48,836 bases of DNA from Candidatus Zixiibacteriota bacterium (lineage in GTDB: Bacteria; Electryoneota; B3-LCP): NCBI GenBank assembly GCA_003599535.1, contig QZKQ01000033.1, positions 1-48,836 on the forward strand, written 5' to 3'. The notes beneath the pieces were generated by a model. The model worked only from the letters and a program-made list of their open reading frames with translations, was not told the DNA's origin and ran no database searches. The translations under genes and the position numbers were made by a program. Of this stretch, positions 6,547 to 14,681 are shown piece by piece (position 1 is the stretch's first letter; every line of letters starts with the position of its first letter).

Positions 6547-7773
6547 TTACATCACCTTGGTGATTTTCACCGCCCAGTTCCGCGGGCCGGACTGTTCGTA
6601 TTCCCAGGTATGGCGGCCGGGATATTCCGCCTCGAACTGGTAGCGCAACGGCCGGGGATCGTGATCGTTAACCAGGAGCAGCGCCTGCCCGGCGGACAGG
6701 GCATGCCAGGTATCCATGATCACTTCGTGCCGCTGGTAGGGAGGCAGGGAGCGCAAATCCAATTCTACCGCAGAGGGCGCCGCGTCATGGCCGGCGGGGG
6801 TGAAACAACAGTAGCCGATGCGGTCGCATTCCATTTTCACTTCCCTCCATTCCACCTCCGACAGTACCTGCAGGGCGATCTGGTAGAGGATATTGTCTTC
6901 CTTGAAGATATGGTTGGACAGCTCCCGGGACAGGAATTCCCCCAGCTCAATCACCCGCTCGCGGAACTCGGTGAAATCGTACTGCTTCCAGTCCTGCGCC
7001 ATGCGGAGCAGTTCCTGCTTGCGCCGGCGGAATTCCACGTGATCCATTCTCATAATGGCGGGCGGCTCGATCACGTCGTGGCGTTCCAGCATGGGGAACA
7101 GGGCTTCTTCCTCCCGGGCGTGATGGCTCTCCGCCTCCACCAGGTGGTGGGCCAGACCCGTCAACTCCTGCACTACGCCGTGCTGGTACAGTTCGTCCAG
7201 GCTTTGCAGCAGGCGCAATTCGGCTACCAGGCCGCGCAGGCCGTCCAAGGTGCGGAGAATGACCTTGTGCTCCTCCATCAGAGTGTGCACGGGGTGGGGC
7301 GGTGCGACGTCCATGCGGTTGGCCGCCAGGGAATCGCGCAGCACTTCCAGATGGATGTCGCACAGGCTCTGGCGGATCTCATCATGGGACACCCCTTCCC
7401 GGATCAACTCCTGCTCCATGTCCCCCAGGGTCTTGGCGTCCACGGTTTCGAAGAAGCGGCGGGCTTTCTCCTTCGTCTGGGGTGACACCTCCTCCTGGCA
7501 CAGCTCTTCCAACAGGCGGCGGATCTCGTCCTGCTGAGGCTCAGGCAATGCCGTGCGGCGGACCGCCAGGATCCATTCCGCCGGGCCTTCCTGCTCATAG
7601 GCCACTTCAAACTCTCCGCCCGACTTCAGCATGATTACCAGGGGTACGGGATTGAATTCGGCGATGAGGCGGGCGCTCTCCCCCACCCGCAGATCGGCCA
7701 AGGCGGGAAATAACCGTTGTTCCCTGGCGGCGTGATCCAGGCCGCGCACGTCAATGTTTCTGACCTTCTCCAT
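6547..7773 (-). CDS. DUF2249-DUF438-hemerythrin-DUF2249 protein
   Basis: A 408-residue multidomain protein likely to bind a di-iron centre and respond to or repair nitrosative damage, as RIC/YtfE/ScdA proteins do. Domains in order: DUF2249 (about 5-75; NIDVRGLDHAAREQRLFPAL to WILAVRR); a DUF438 helical segment (about 98-150; KARRFFETVDAKTLGDMEQE); a hemerythrin/HHE domain (about 162-310) with candidate iron ligands in HTLMEEHKVI, ESHHAREEEALFP, MRMDHVEFR and LSNHIFKEDNILY; and a second DUF2249 (about 340-405; ELDLRSLPPYQRHEVIMDTW). The ATG at 7773 has AAAGGAG 6-7 bases upstream; a TTG one codon earlier is less likely. It lies 70 bases after the Rrf2-type regulator and 2 bases before ygbA. Two DUF2249 domains bracketing the hemerythrin is notable. 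Confidence 0.88.
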   Translation of the reverse strand: MEKVRNIDVRGLDHAAREQRLFPALADLRVGESARLIAEFNPVPLVIMLKSGGEFEVAYEQEGPAEWILAVRRTALPEPQQDEIRRLLEELCQEEVSPQTKEKARRFFETVDAKTLGDMEQELIREGVSHDEIRQSLCDIHLEVLRDSLAANRMDVAPPHPVHTLMEEHKVILRTLDGLRGLVAELRLLQSLDELYQHGVVQELTGLAHHLVEAESHHAREEEALFPMLERHDVIEPPAIMRMDHVEFRRRKQELLRMAQDWKQYDFTEFRERVIELGEFLSRELSNHIFKEDNILYQIALQVLSEVEWREVKMECDRIGYCCFTPAGHDAAPSAVELDLRSLPPYQRHEVIMDTWHALSAGQALLLVNDHDPRPLRYQFEAEYPGRHTWEYEQSGPRNWAVKITKVM

Positions 7774-7846
7774 CAACCACTCCTTTCATCGTTTGTCCAT
7801 GGCCGGGCCATGCCGTCGCAAACCATCAGCCGGTGTGGATTCCCCT

Positions 7847-8293
7847 TTAGACCGGAGCGTGCAGCCATTCCACGTCTTCGGATTGCAGCGCTTCACCGTG
7901 CAGCAAACTTGCCAGGGTCGTGCGGCTCAGGCTCTTGCGGAAATTGTCGTACGCTTGGGCGAAGGCCCCGCGGATGGGACAGGGGCGGGCGACCCGGCAG
8001 GAACGCTGCTCGGCGTAGCAGCGGTAGAGATCCGCGGTGCCTTCCACCGCCGCGAGGACGTCATGCAGGGAAATCTCCTCGGGATCGCGCTTCAGAGAAT
8101 AGCCGCCCGCGGCGCCCCGGTAGGCGTCCACGAGGCCGGCGCGGACCAACTGCTGGAAGAGCTTGCGCAGGTAGCTCTCCCGCACGCGGATGGCCTGCGC
8201 GATCTCGGGCAACTGGATGGGCCGCCGGCCGGAATTGGCGGCCAGATACAGCAGCCCGTGGAGGGCGAATTCGGTGGATAGCTGCACTTGCAT
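7847..8293 (-). CDS. Rrf2-family transcriptional regulator (NsrR/IscR-like)
   Basis: A 148-residue winged-helix regulator of the Rrf2 family, dimeric DNA-binding proteins that often sense NO, redox state or iron-sulfur supply through a bound cluster. The start MQVQLSTEFALHGLLYLAAN and the helix-turn-helix PIQLPEIAQAIRVRESYLRK followed by LFQQLVRAGLVDAYRGAAGG are typical. Three cysteines at about residues 92-105, spaced C-x6-C-x5-C (RCYAEQRSCRVARPCPIR), match the cluster-ligating triad of IscR and NsrR. It is the first gene of the operon with the hemerythrin protein and YgbA, which favours an NsrR-like NO sensor over IscR; no isc genes follow. An operator-like palindrome overlaps its own promoter, so autorepression is likely. 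Confidence 0.88.
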   Translation of the reverse strand: MQVQLSTEFALHGLLYLAANSGRRPIQLPEIAQAIRVRESYLRKLFQQLVRAGLVDAYRGAAGGYSLKRDPEEISLHDVLAAVEGTADLYRCYAEQRSCRVARPCPIRGAFAQAYDNFRKSLSRTTLASLLHGEALQSEDVEWLHAPV

Positions 8294-8316
8294 GGTCGGG
8301 GGTTATCCTATTTTGG

Positions 8317-8336
8317 ATATTTTGTGTCCACAATAT
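8317..8336. promoter_or_regulatory. Operator-like palindrome for the Rrf2 regulator
   Basis: ATATTTTG (8317-8324), 4-base centre TGTC, CACAATAT (8329-8336): eight-base arms with one mismatch. It overlaps the -10 element and the expected transcription start of the regulator promoter, the classic position for a repressor site. Rrf2 proteins bind AT-rich dyads of this size. Binding by the adjacent gene product is inferred. Confidence 0.6.
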
Positions 8337-8360
8337 ACAAATATGATATGGCCGAGTCAA
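8332..8360 (-). promoter_or_regulatory. Promoter of the NO-response operon
   Basis: Minus strand TTGACT (8355-8360), 17-base spacer, TATATT (8332-8337), with the start codon about 39 bases beyond the -10. It matches other strong promoters in the window in both elements and spacing. Confidence 0.8.
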
Positions 8361-8406
8361 GCGATTTTTTGGCATTTTATTTCCCGGTGGATGCATCAGC
8401 AGCACA

Positions 8407-8445
8407 AAAGAAGAGGGGCGTTCTGTCGAGCCGCCCCTCTTCTTT
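8407..8445 (-). terminator. Terminator of the propeller-protein gene
   Basis: Perfect 14-base stem (AAAGAAGAGGGGCG at 8407-8420 facing 8432-8445) with an 11-base loop. Its minus-strand arm ends in TTCTTTTGTG, giving a T-rich tail. It lies 37 bases past the stop of the gene ending at 8482. Confidence 0.85.
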
Positions 8446-8448
8446 ATG

Positions 8449-8488
8449 GTTGGAAAGTTGGAAGGTTGGAAGGTTACAAAGTTATTTC
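8449..8488. repeat. 8-base tandem repeat at the 3' end of a gene
   Basis: GTTGGAAA, GTTGGAAG, GTTGGAAG, GTTACAAA and GTTATTTC follow without gaps, the last overlapping the stop codon and final residues of the minus-strand gene. It occupies the space between stop and terminator hairpin. Confidence 0.7.
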
Positions 8489-9996
8489 AGCAGGATAAGT
8501 TTCTGCACCTGGACGAAATCCCCCGCCTCCATCCGGGCCAGGTACACTCCCGCAGCCAGGTCCGACCCGTCGAAGGTCACCCTGTGACTGCCGGCGTCAC
8601 GCCACCCGTCCACCAGCGCCGACACTTCGCGGCCGGCCGTATCATAGATCCGGAGGCTCACGTAGCCGGGAGCCGGAAGTTGATAGCCGACAGCCGTCGT
8701 GGGGTTAAAGGGGTTGGGAGAAGGTCCCAACATACGGGTGGCCGGGGGTTCGGTTTCGGGTGATTCGCCGCGCCCCAGAACGCCGTCACCCCTCCGCAGG
8801 ACTTCTTTTCCCACGGGTACGCCGGCCTCCGGCGTGGCGTCCAGGCATACCAGCCAGAAGTCGGCCCACCCCGAACCGTAGCTGCCGGTGTGCCCGGCCA
8901 GGAAGTAATGGCCGTCGCCGTCGGGGATCAGGCAGTAAGCCCGGTCATCGCGGCTTCCGCCGTAGGAATTTTGCCACAGGAATTCCCCCCGGGCGTTAAC
9001 CCGCACCAGGTACATATCCAGATTGCTGGGGCCGGGCGCCTGGGTGAAGCCGGCCAGCAGGTAACCGCCATCTCCGGTGGCGGCCATGGTACTGAAAATC
9101 TCCTCGTCCGGCCCTCCGTAGGTGTGGGACCAGAGGAGCTGCCCCTTGCCGTCCATCCGGGCCAGGTAGGCGTCCGCGGGGGTGAAGGGGAGACCGGCAT
9201 AGCCTCCCAGGAGGTAGCCTCCATCCGGAGCGGGAAGGAGGCAGGTGGCCATCAGGTTGCCCGAGCCAGCCTGGTAGGTATGTGCGGTAACTGCGTTCTC
9301 TCCCGCATTCACGTCCAGAACGAGAGCGGTGGCGGCGCCGGTCTCCATCACCGAGGTTCCCGCCACTCGGAAGGCTCCGCCCCCTTGGTGCAGTATGGCG
9401 GCAGCGTAGTCCACTCCGATGTTTCCGTAGGTCAGCGACCACAGCGAATCCCCGGCTGAATCCACTTGGAGGAGCCAGACGTCGGGAAACCCGTTGCCGA
9501 AGGATTCGGAGTACCCTGCCAGGAGAAACCCGCCCTTTCCGTCCGGCGCCAGGGCCAGGGCTTCATCGTCATTGTCCCCGCCGTAGGTGCGGTGCCAGAT
9601 CCGTTCGCCGGCTGCGTCGAATTTCAGCAGGTACATATCCAGTCCGCCGGCGCCGAACGAGGTGGTATATCCTGCTGCCATGAAACCGCCATCGCCGGAA
9701 GGAACGATGGCATTGATGTGTTCGTGTCCGTTGCCTCCATATTTGCGCGACCACAACGAATCGCCGTTTTCTTTCACGTACACCAGCCAGGCGTCCCGCC
9801 CCACGGAACCGTAACTGGTGGTACTACCCCCCATGATGAATTCGTTTTCCGCGGAAGGGATGATGGTGTAGGCATGTTCGAATAATCTGCCTCCGTAAGT
9901 TCTGGACCACAAACTATCGCCTTCACTTGCCGTTGCTCCCGATGCCATGAATGCCGTTAACAATGCCAGAGATCCCCTGATGATGTGCCAAAACAT
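8482..9996 (-). CDS. Secreted seven-repeat propeller protein with type IX sorting domain
   Basis: A 504-residue exported protein. The signal peptide is MFWHIIRGSLALLTAFMASG with a probable cut after ATA-S. The body holds seven repeats of about 50 residues of the form (S/L)LWxxxYGG, about 12 residues, DGGFxxAGxTxSFG, then DxYLLKxDxxGE, suggesting a seven-bladed beta-propeller. A short linker rich in Gly/Glu/Pro leads to a C-terminal sorting domain of about 80 residues: SPNPFNPTTAVGYQLP, RIYDTAGREVSALVDGW and QVQKLILLK. Such domains direct proteins through the type IX system to the cell surface in FCB bacteria. The ATG at 9996 has GGGGGG five bases upstream; an ATG at 10017 has no ribosome site. 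Ligand or role is unknown. A paralogue is at 35909-37729. Confidence 0.88.
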   Translation of the reverse strand: MFWHIIRGSLALLTAFMASGATASEGDSLWSRTYGGRLFEHAYTIIPSAENEFIMGGSTTSYGSVGRDAWLVYVKENGDSLWSRKYGGNGHEHINAIVPSGDGGFMAAGYTTSFGAGGLDMYLLKFDAAGERIWHRTYGGDNDDEALALAPDGKGGFLLAGYSESFGNGFPDVWLLQVDSAGDSLWSLTYGNIGVDYAAAILHQGGGAFRVAGTSVMETGAATALVLDVNAGENAVTAHTYQAGSGNLMATCLLPAPDGGYLLGGYAGLPFTPADAYLARMDGKGQLLWSHTYGGPDEEIFSTMAATGDGGYLLAGFTQAPGPSNLDMYLVRVNARGEFLWQNSYGGSRDDRAYCLIPDGDGHYFLAGHTGSYGSGWADFWLVCLDATPEAGVPVGKEVLRRGDGVLGRGESPETEPPATRMLGPSPNPFNPTTAVGYQLPAPGYVSLRIYDTAGREVSALVDGWRDAGSHRVTFDGSDLAAGVYLARMEAGDFVQVQKLILLK

Positions 9997-10424
9997 AATC
10001 CCCCCAATAAACCTCATGTAACAACCATGTTATCCCCCCCAGAAAGAGATGTCTCCCTGGGAATGGAAAATACTCTCAAAAATGCTGATTGAATAGGGAT
10101 TTTCCGGTTGCGCCGCTGCCGCGTCGGAAATTGAAGGAAACTTAAGGAAGGGATGATAAAGGCGGCTAAGATATTATTATTCCTGCATTATGTCATACGA
10201 GACAAGGGTTATTGAGCATTTGAAAGCGCGTCCGGGGGCAGGATCGCGGGGGGCTGGAGTTGCGTGGGGAAATACCCTCGAAATCCTCGCTGCGGCCTCG
10301 CTTCGGGGAAACTTTCGCCGCCCTGGCGGATATAATAACCAGGAACCGGGATCCAATCCCGAAAACCGTACGCCGACGGACAGCGACAAGTTTTGCACAC
10401 CTGGGCCTCCGGCGCAGAATTTGC
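9997..10424. other. Intergenic region between divergent genes
   Basis: About 430 bases between the divergent propeller and PorV genes. Apart from the promoter at its right edge I see no tRNA, small gene or strong hairpin. Open frames crossing it (for example on the plus strand from 10190) have no family resemblance and run antiparallel or out of frame into the PorV gene. Confidence 0.5.
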
Positions 10425-10453
10425 TTGACTCGCGCATCAGATCTTCGTATATT
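10425..10453 (+). promoter_or_regulatory. Promoter of the PorV-family gene
   Basis: TTGACT (10425-10430), 17-base spacer, TATATT (10448-10453) followed by G, 31 bases before the ATG. A near-ideal match to the window-wide promoter pattern. Confidence 0.8.
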
Positions 10454-10484
10454 GTAAGAATCGAATCTCGAGGTAGCACGGAAC

Positions 10485-11513
10485 ATGAAGCGGACGCTGC
10501 TGGGTATCCTGATTCTGACGTTGGGGGGAAGCTCTCTCGCCTGGGGGAGTTGGCTGTCCGACGGCAAGTATGCGGCGGAATTTCTGACCCTGGGCGTGGA
10601 CGCCCGGGCCCTGGCCATGGGGGGGGCGTATGCCGCCCAGACCCACGGCGCCTCGGCGGTCTACTGGAACCCCGCCGGCCTGGCGTTTCTGCCGGCCAAA
10701 GAAATCACCCTGATGCATTCCGAGCAATTCGACGGCATCGTGGGGTACGACTTCGTGGCCTACGCCCAGCCCACCCAGGCCAACACCGGCTGGAGCTTCG
10801 GATTGATCCGTCTGGGAGTGGACGATATCCCCGTCACCGCCCTGGAGGATCCCACCCAGGGAATCGGCAACGGCAACCGCGTCATCATTGATCACCTGAC
10901 CAGCGACACCGAGCTGGCCCTGCTGGCCGGCTTCGGCCGCGCCCTGAGCGACCGGTTTTCCTACGGCGCTTCGGCCAAGATCATCGGCAAGTGGATCGCC
11001 GACGAGAGCGCCTACGGATTGGGCTTTGACCTGGGGGTGCGCTGGCTGCCGGCGCAGCGCCTGGCCCTGGCCGCCAACCTGCAGGACGTCACCAGCACGG
11101 CTCTGGTATGGAGCACCGGGCACAAGGAGCTGGCCGCTCCCACGGTGAAGCTGGGCACCGCGTATTACTTCGACATTCCCGCTTTGCTGGCCCGCGTGAC
11201 CGTGGCCGCCGACGCCGACCTGCGTTTCACCGACCGGGGCGAGGCGGACCAGTTCCAGATGGGGCCGGTAACCGCCGACACGCACGTGGGGCTGGAGTAC
11301 CTGATCAACGTCTCGGGCGCCGGCATCGCCCTGCGCGGCGGCGCCGAGCCATCCCGCGAACAGGAAGATGAGGGCTTCTTCGGCAATTACACCTTCGGGG
11401 CCGGCCTGCTCTTCCGTTACTTCCACGTGGATTACGCCTTCCTGGCCCACCCCGAACTGGGGGACACTCATCGCATCTCGCTGGCCGTGCTGTGGGGCCA
11501 CACGGAACGGTGA
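10485..11513 (+). CDS. PorV/PorQ family outer membrane protein
   Basis: A 342-residue protein of the PorV family, related to FadL-type beta barrels. In type IX secretion PorV carries cargo from the translocon to the surface attachment complex. A signal peptide (MKRTLLGILILTLGGSSLAW) precedes the family signature around residues 25-60: YAAEFLTLGVDARALAMGGA, then GASAVYWNPAGLAFLP. The rest alternates short amphipathic strands as expected for a barrel (YFHVDYAFLAHPELGDTHRI near the end) and finishes on a hydrophobic strand, SLAVLWGHTER. Its own promoter lies just upstream. Next to a gene encoding a sorting-domain cargo, a role in type IX secretion is plausible, but FCB genomes carry several PorV homologues, some with other roles. 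Confidence 0.85.
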   Translation: MKRTLLGILILTLGGSSLAWGSWLSDGKYAAEFLTLGVDARALAMGGAYAAQTHGASAVYWNPAGLAFLPAKEITLMHSEQFDGIVGYDFVAYAQPTQANTGWSFGLIRLGVDDIPVTALEDPTQGIGNGNRVIIDHLTSDTELALLAGFGRALSDRFSYGASAKIIGKWIADESAYGLGFDLGVRWLPAQRLALAANLQDVTSTALVWSTGHKELAAPTVKLGTAYYFDIPALLARVTVAADADLRFTDRGEADQFQMGPVTADTHVGLEYLINVSGAGIALRGGAEPSREQEDEGFFGNYTFGAGLLFRYFHVDYAFLAHPELGDTHRISLAVLWGHTER

Positions 11514-11562
11514 CGCGGATCCACCGATCTTCCGCACCTGCATAACCTCATTAAAAATTTTC

Positions 11563-12474
11563 ATGCCTAAAAAGAATACCTCCGCCGTCGGCGCCGGAAT
11601 TGCCAGCATGACCGGATTCGGCCACAGCAGCGTGGCCGCTCCGGGACGGCAAATTGGCGTTGAAATCCGCTCCGTCAACAACCGATTCCTGGAAGTGGGG
11701 CTGAAAACCCCCCGCGAGCTGAACGCCCTGGAAGGGGACGTTCGGGACTTCCTGCGCAGCCGCCTGCAGCGGGGCCGCCTGAGCGTGCTGGTGACCCTGG
11801 ATCGCGACGCCGGCCAGACTCCCACGCTGAACATTGACGTGCCGGCCGCGCGAATCTGCTACGAGCGGCTGGAAGAGCTGAACCACAACCTGGGGTTCGA
11901 GGGGCCGGTGGGGCTGGAACAATTGCTGACCTTCTCCGACTACTTTACCCTGGATCCGCGGCGCGAAGCGGACGAAGAGCTGAAGAAGCTCGTCCTGCAG
12001 GCTCTGGAGACGGCGGTGGAGGACCTGAACGCCATGCGCCGGGCCGAAGGGGTCAGCCTGGCCCAGGACCTGTTGGATCGCCTGGCCGCCATCGAAGCCG
12101 TTACGGGGGAAATCGAAGGTCTGGCCGCGGACCAGCCCCAGCAGCAGATGCAGAAATTAAAAGAGCGGCTGGAGCTGCTGACCGCGCCCGGGCCGCTCGA
12201 TGCGGGCCGCCTGGAAACTGAACTGGCCTTGATGGCCGATCGCCTGGACATCACCGAAGAGACGGTGCGGCTACGGACCCACTGCCAGGCGTTCCGCGAG
12301 GCCATCGCCGGCAAGGAGGCGCCGGGCAAACGCCTGGGTTTCCTGCTGCAGGAGATGAACCGCGAGGCCAACACCATCGGCAGCAAGGCGGCGCTGGCGG
12401 ACATCTCCCACCGGGCCATTCGCATTAAGGAAGAATTGGAACGCATGCGCGAACAGATCCAGAATCTGGAATGA
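11563..12474 (+). CDS. yicC: YicC family endoribonuclease-like protein
   Basis: A 303-residue YicC/YloC-family protein. Members are reported to be endoribonucleases that affect small-RNA turnover. The N-terminal signature SMTGFGHSSVAAPGRQIGVE is followed by the very conserved IRSVNNRFLEVGLKTPREL. The C-terminal half contains GKRLGFLLQEMNREANTIGS and ends RIKEELERMREQIQNLE, the usual ending. The frame is open upstream to 11368 (inside the PorV gene), but ATG 11563 precedes the conserved start by about 15 residues. The stop overlaps the guanylate kinase ATG by four bases, the common yicC-gmk-rpoZ-coaBC order in bacteria. No strong promoter is seen in the 49-base gap before it. Confidence 0.93.
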   Translation: MPKKNTSAVGAGIASMTGFGHSSVAAPGRQIGVEIRSVNNRFLEVGLKTPRELNALEGDVRDFLRSRLQRGRLSVLVTLDRDAGQTPTLNIDVPAARICYERLEELNHNLGFEGPVGLEQLLTFSDYFTLDPRREADEELKKLVLQALETAVEDLNAMRRAEGVSLAQDLLDRLAAIEAVTGEIEGLAADQPQQQMQKLKERLELLTAPGPLDAGRLETELALMADRLDITEETVRLRTHCQAFREAIAGKEAPGKRLGFLLQEMNREANTIGSKAALADISHRAIRIKEELERMREQIQNLE

Positions 12475-13067
12475 GCGCCACCCCTGCCCCTCTCTGCCCC
12501 GGCCGGTTCGTGGTCCTGTCCAGCCCTTCCGGCGGCGGGAAAAATACGGTCATTCAACGACTCCTGGCGAAATATCCCCATTTCGCCTATTCCGTCTCCG
12601 CCACCACGCGCCCGCCCCGGCCGGGTGAAGAGGACGGCAAGCCCTACTGGTTTATCAGCCGGGAGGAATTTCTGCGCCGGCTTGAGGCCGGCGACCTGCT
12701 GGAGTGGGAAGAGGTGTACGGCGACCTGTACGGCACCCCCCGCGGTCCCGCCGAAGCGGCCATCGCGGAAGGCCGATGCGTGCTGTTCGACCTGGACGTG
12801 AAGGGCGCCCTGCGCGTGAAGCAGGTTCGGCCCGACAGCATCCTGATCTTCCTGGAACCCCCCTCCCTGGCCGTGCTGGAAGACCGGCTGCGCCGGCGGG
12901 GTACGGACAGCGAGGAGCGGATCTGCAAGCGCCTGGCCCAGGCGCAGTGGGAATGCAACCAGGCTTCCCGGTTCGACTACCGGGTGGTCAACGACCGGCT
13001 GGAGGAAACCATCCAGGCCGTCGAGCGTATTATCGAAGATTACCTCAAGGAGGATAAACATTCATGA
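12471..13067 (+). CDS. gmk: Guanylate kinase
   Basis: A 198-residue guanylate kinase, converting GMP and ATP to GDP and ADP in guanine nucleotide supply. The P-loop is SSPSGGGKNTVIQRLL near residues 18-33. The GMP-binding region is YSVSATTRPPRPGEEDGKPY followed by F(I)SREEF and GDLLEWEEVYGDLYGTPR. The R-x-x-x-R lid is RLRRRGTDSEERICKRL. The P-loop has Asn where the family usually has Gly or Ser before the Thr (GKNT), a mild departure unlikely to abolish activity. It overlaps both neighbours by four bases, so it is probably translated by coupling within yicC-gmk-rpoZ. Confidence 0.95.
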   Translation: MSATPAPLCPGRFVVLSSPSGGGKNTVIQRLLAKYPHFAYSVSATTRPPRPGEEDGKPYWFISREEFLRRLEAGDLLEWEEVYGDLYGTPRGPAEAAIAEGRCVLFDLDVKGALRVKQVRPDSILIFLEPPSLAVLEDRLRRRGTDSEERICKRLAQAQWECNQASRFDYRVVNDRLEETIQAVERIIEDYLKEDKHS

Positions 13068-13465
13068 ACTTGAATGAGAACCTGCTCAGCTCCCTTTCCG
13101 AAGAGACTAACCGCGAGATGGAACAGCAGGCCGCGCCCAAGGCACCCCGGGAATCTCGGAATCCGTCCCTGAAGCGCGACTTTCTGGCCGAGGATTTCCG
13201 CGAGAACGTGGACAATATCTACGAAGCCATCATCGTCATGTCCCAGCGGGCTCGGCAAATCGGGCAGAAGCAGGCTCGCGTGATCGAGCTGTTCCTGGCT
13301 TCCAAGGCCAAACCGGATTCGGACGAAGTGGACGACGAAGCTCCGGCCCACCGCATCGAGGACGAGGACGAGGATGCCCCCCGGCTGCCCGACTTCGAGA
13401 AACCGACGGTCCTGGCCATGAACGAGCTGCACAAGGGCTACCTGAAGTTTCGCTACAAGGAATGA
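13064..13465 (+). CDS. rpoZ: RNA polymerase omega subunit (FCB type)
   Basis: A 133-residue protein placed between gmk and coaBC, where rpoZ normally lies. The omega core is recognisable as ENVDNIYEAIIVMSQRARQI near residues 46-65, with RVIELFLASK and the C-terminal VLAMNELHKGYLKFRYKE. Omega binds the beta-prime C-terminus and helps assemble RNA polymerase. Proteobacterial omega is about 90 residues; this protein is longer, like those of Bacteroidetes and relatives, because of a 40-residue N-terminal extension and an acidic insertion between the two core halves (SDEVDDEAPAHRIEDEDEDA). It overlaps gmk by four bases and ends one base before the coaBC ATG. Confidence 0.88.
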   Translation: MNLNENLLSSLSEETNREMEQQAAPKAPRESRNPSLKRDFLAEDFRENVDNIYEAIIVMSQRARQIGQKQARVIELFLASKAKPDSDEVDDEAPAHRIEDEDEDAPRLPDFEKPTVLAMNELHKGYLKFRYKE

Positions 13466-13466
13466 C

Positions 13467-14681
13467 ATGCTGGCCGGGCGTCACATCCTGCTGGCGGTCA
13501 CCGGCGGCATCGCCGCCTACAAGGCCGCCGAGCTGGCGCGCCTGCTGCTGAAGTCAGGGGCGACGGTCCAGGCGGCCATGACTCCTTCGGCCGCCCGATT
13601 CGTCGGCCCTTTGACGTTTGAGGCCCTGACCGGCCGCAAGGTGGCGCTGGACCTGTTCGCCGCCGAAGAGCCGGGCCGGGGCCACCTGGATCTGGCGCGC
13701 GAGGCGGACCTGATGGTCATCGCGCCGGCCACCGCCAACTGCCTGGGCAAGCTGGCCGCCGGCCTGGCCGACGACCTGGTCTGCACCACGGCGCTGGCCC
13801 TGAAGGCGCCCCTGCTGCTCTGCCCGGCCATGAACCCGCGCATGTGGGAACATCCCGCCGTCCAGGCCAACGTGAAGCTCCTGGCGGAGCGCGGGGTGGA
13901 AATCATGGAGCCGGAAACCGGCCCCATGGCTCACCCCCGGGAAGAACCGGGCCGCGGCCGCCTGCCTGAACCGGCTGCCATCCATGACCACATCTGCCGG
14001 ATGCTGCCGCCCTCGGGTTCCCTGTCGGGCGTGACCTTGACGGTCACGGCCGGTCCCACCCGGGAAGCGGTGGATCCGGTGCGCTTCATCAGCAACGCCT
14101 CCAGCGGCGCGATGGGCTACGCCCTGGCCGAAGAAGCCCGCCGCCGGGGCGCGGAGGTGCACCTGGTGTCCGGCCCCGCCGCCCTGCCGGCTCCGCCGGG
14201 GGTGGACCTGGTGCGCGTGACCGGTGTGGCGCACATGCTGGAAGCGGTGCAGTGGAGCCTGGCCTCCAGCCAGGCCCTGATCATGGCCGCTGCCCCAGCC
14301 GATTTCCAACCCCGCCAGACCGCCGCCCACAAGATCAAGAAGGAATCCGCCGGCGACAGTTTCACCCTGGAGCTGGTCATGGCGCCGGACATCCTGAAGA
14401 GCCTGGCGCCCCTGCGGGAAGGCCGGATCTTCATCGGCTTCGCCCTGGAAACCGAGGAAGGCCCCGCCCATGCCCGCCGCAAACTGCACGACAAGAACCT
14501 CGACCTCATCGTCCTGAATCATCCCTCCCCAGCCCCCGGAGCGGGCATGGGCGAGGCCCGGATTCAGGGCGCCCTGATCGGCCGCGACGGGACCGAAGAG
14601 GCCCTGCCGGTCATGCCCAAGCTTCAACTGGCCGGCATCATTCTCGACCGGCTGGAAGCGCTGCTGCCGAAGCACGAATAA
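13467..14681 (+). CDS. coaBC: Bifunctional CoaBC (coenzyme A biosynthesis)
   Basis: A 404-residue fusion that makes 4-phosphopantetheine: the C-terminal CoaB ligase joins phosphopantothenate to cysteine with CTP, and the N-terminal CoaC flavoprotein decarboxylates the product. CoaC motifs: LAVTGGIAAYKAAELARLL at the start, the catalytic histidine region GHLDLAREADLMVIAPATAN, and CPAMNPRMWEHPAVQ. The CoaB half starts near residue 188 with LTVTAGPTREAVDPVRFISN and contains AAAPADFQPRQ, KIKKE and the PDIL loop. Length and order are normal. It is the fourth gene of the yicC-gmk-rpoZ-coaBC run. The 235 bases after it hold nothing I can identify. Confidence 0.95.
   Translation: MLAGRHILLAVTGGIAAYKAAELARLLLKSGATVQAAMTPSAARFVGPLTFEALTGRKVALDLFAAEEPGRGHLDLAREADLMVIAPATANCLGKLAAGLADDLVCTTALALKAPLLLCPAMNPRMWEHPAVQANVKLLAERGVEIMEPETGPMAHPREEPGRGRLPEPAAIHDHICRMLPPSGSLSGVTLTVTAGPTREAVDPVRFISNASSGAMGYALAEEARRRGAEVHLVSGPAALPAPPGVDLVRVTGVAHMLEAVQWSLASSQALIMAAAPADFQPRQTAAHKIKKESAGDSFTLELVMAPDILKSLAPLREGRIFIGFALETEEGPAHARRKLHDKNLDLIVLNHPSPAPGAGMGEARIQGALIGRDGTEEALPVMPKLQLAGIILDRLEALLPKHE

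Noticed and set aside
10437-11834. Long minus-strand frame over the PorV and yicC genes
   Set aside because: Shadow frame crossing two well supported genes; low-complexity translation.
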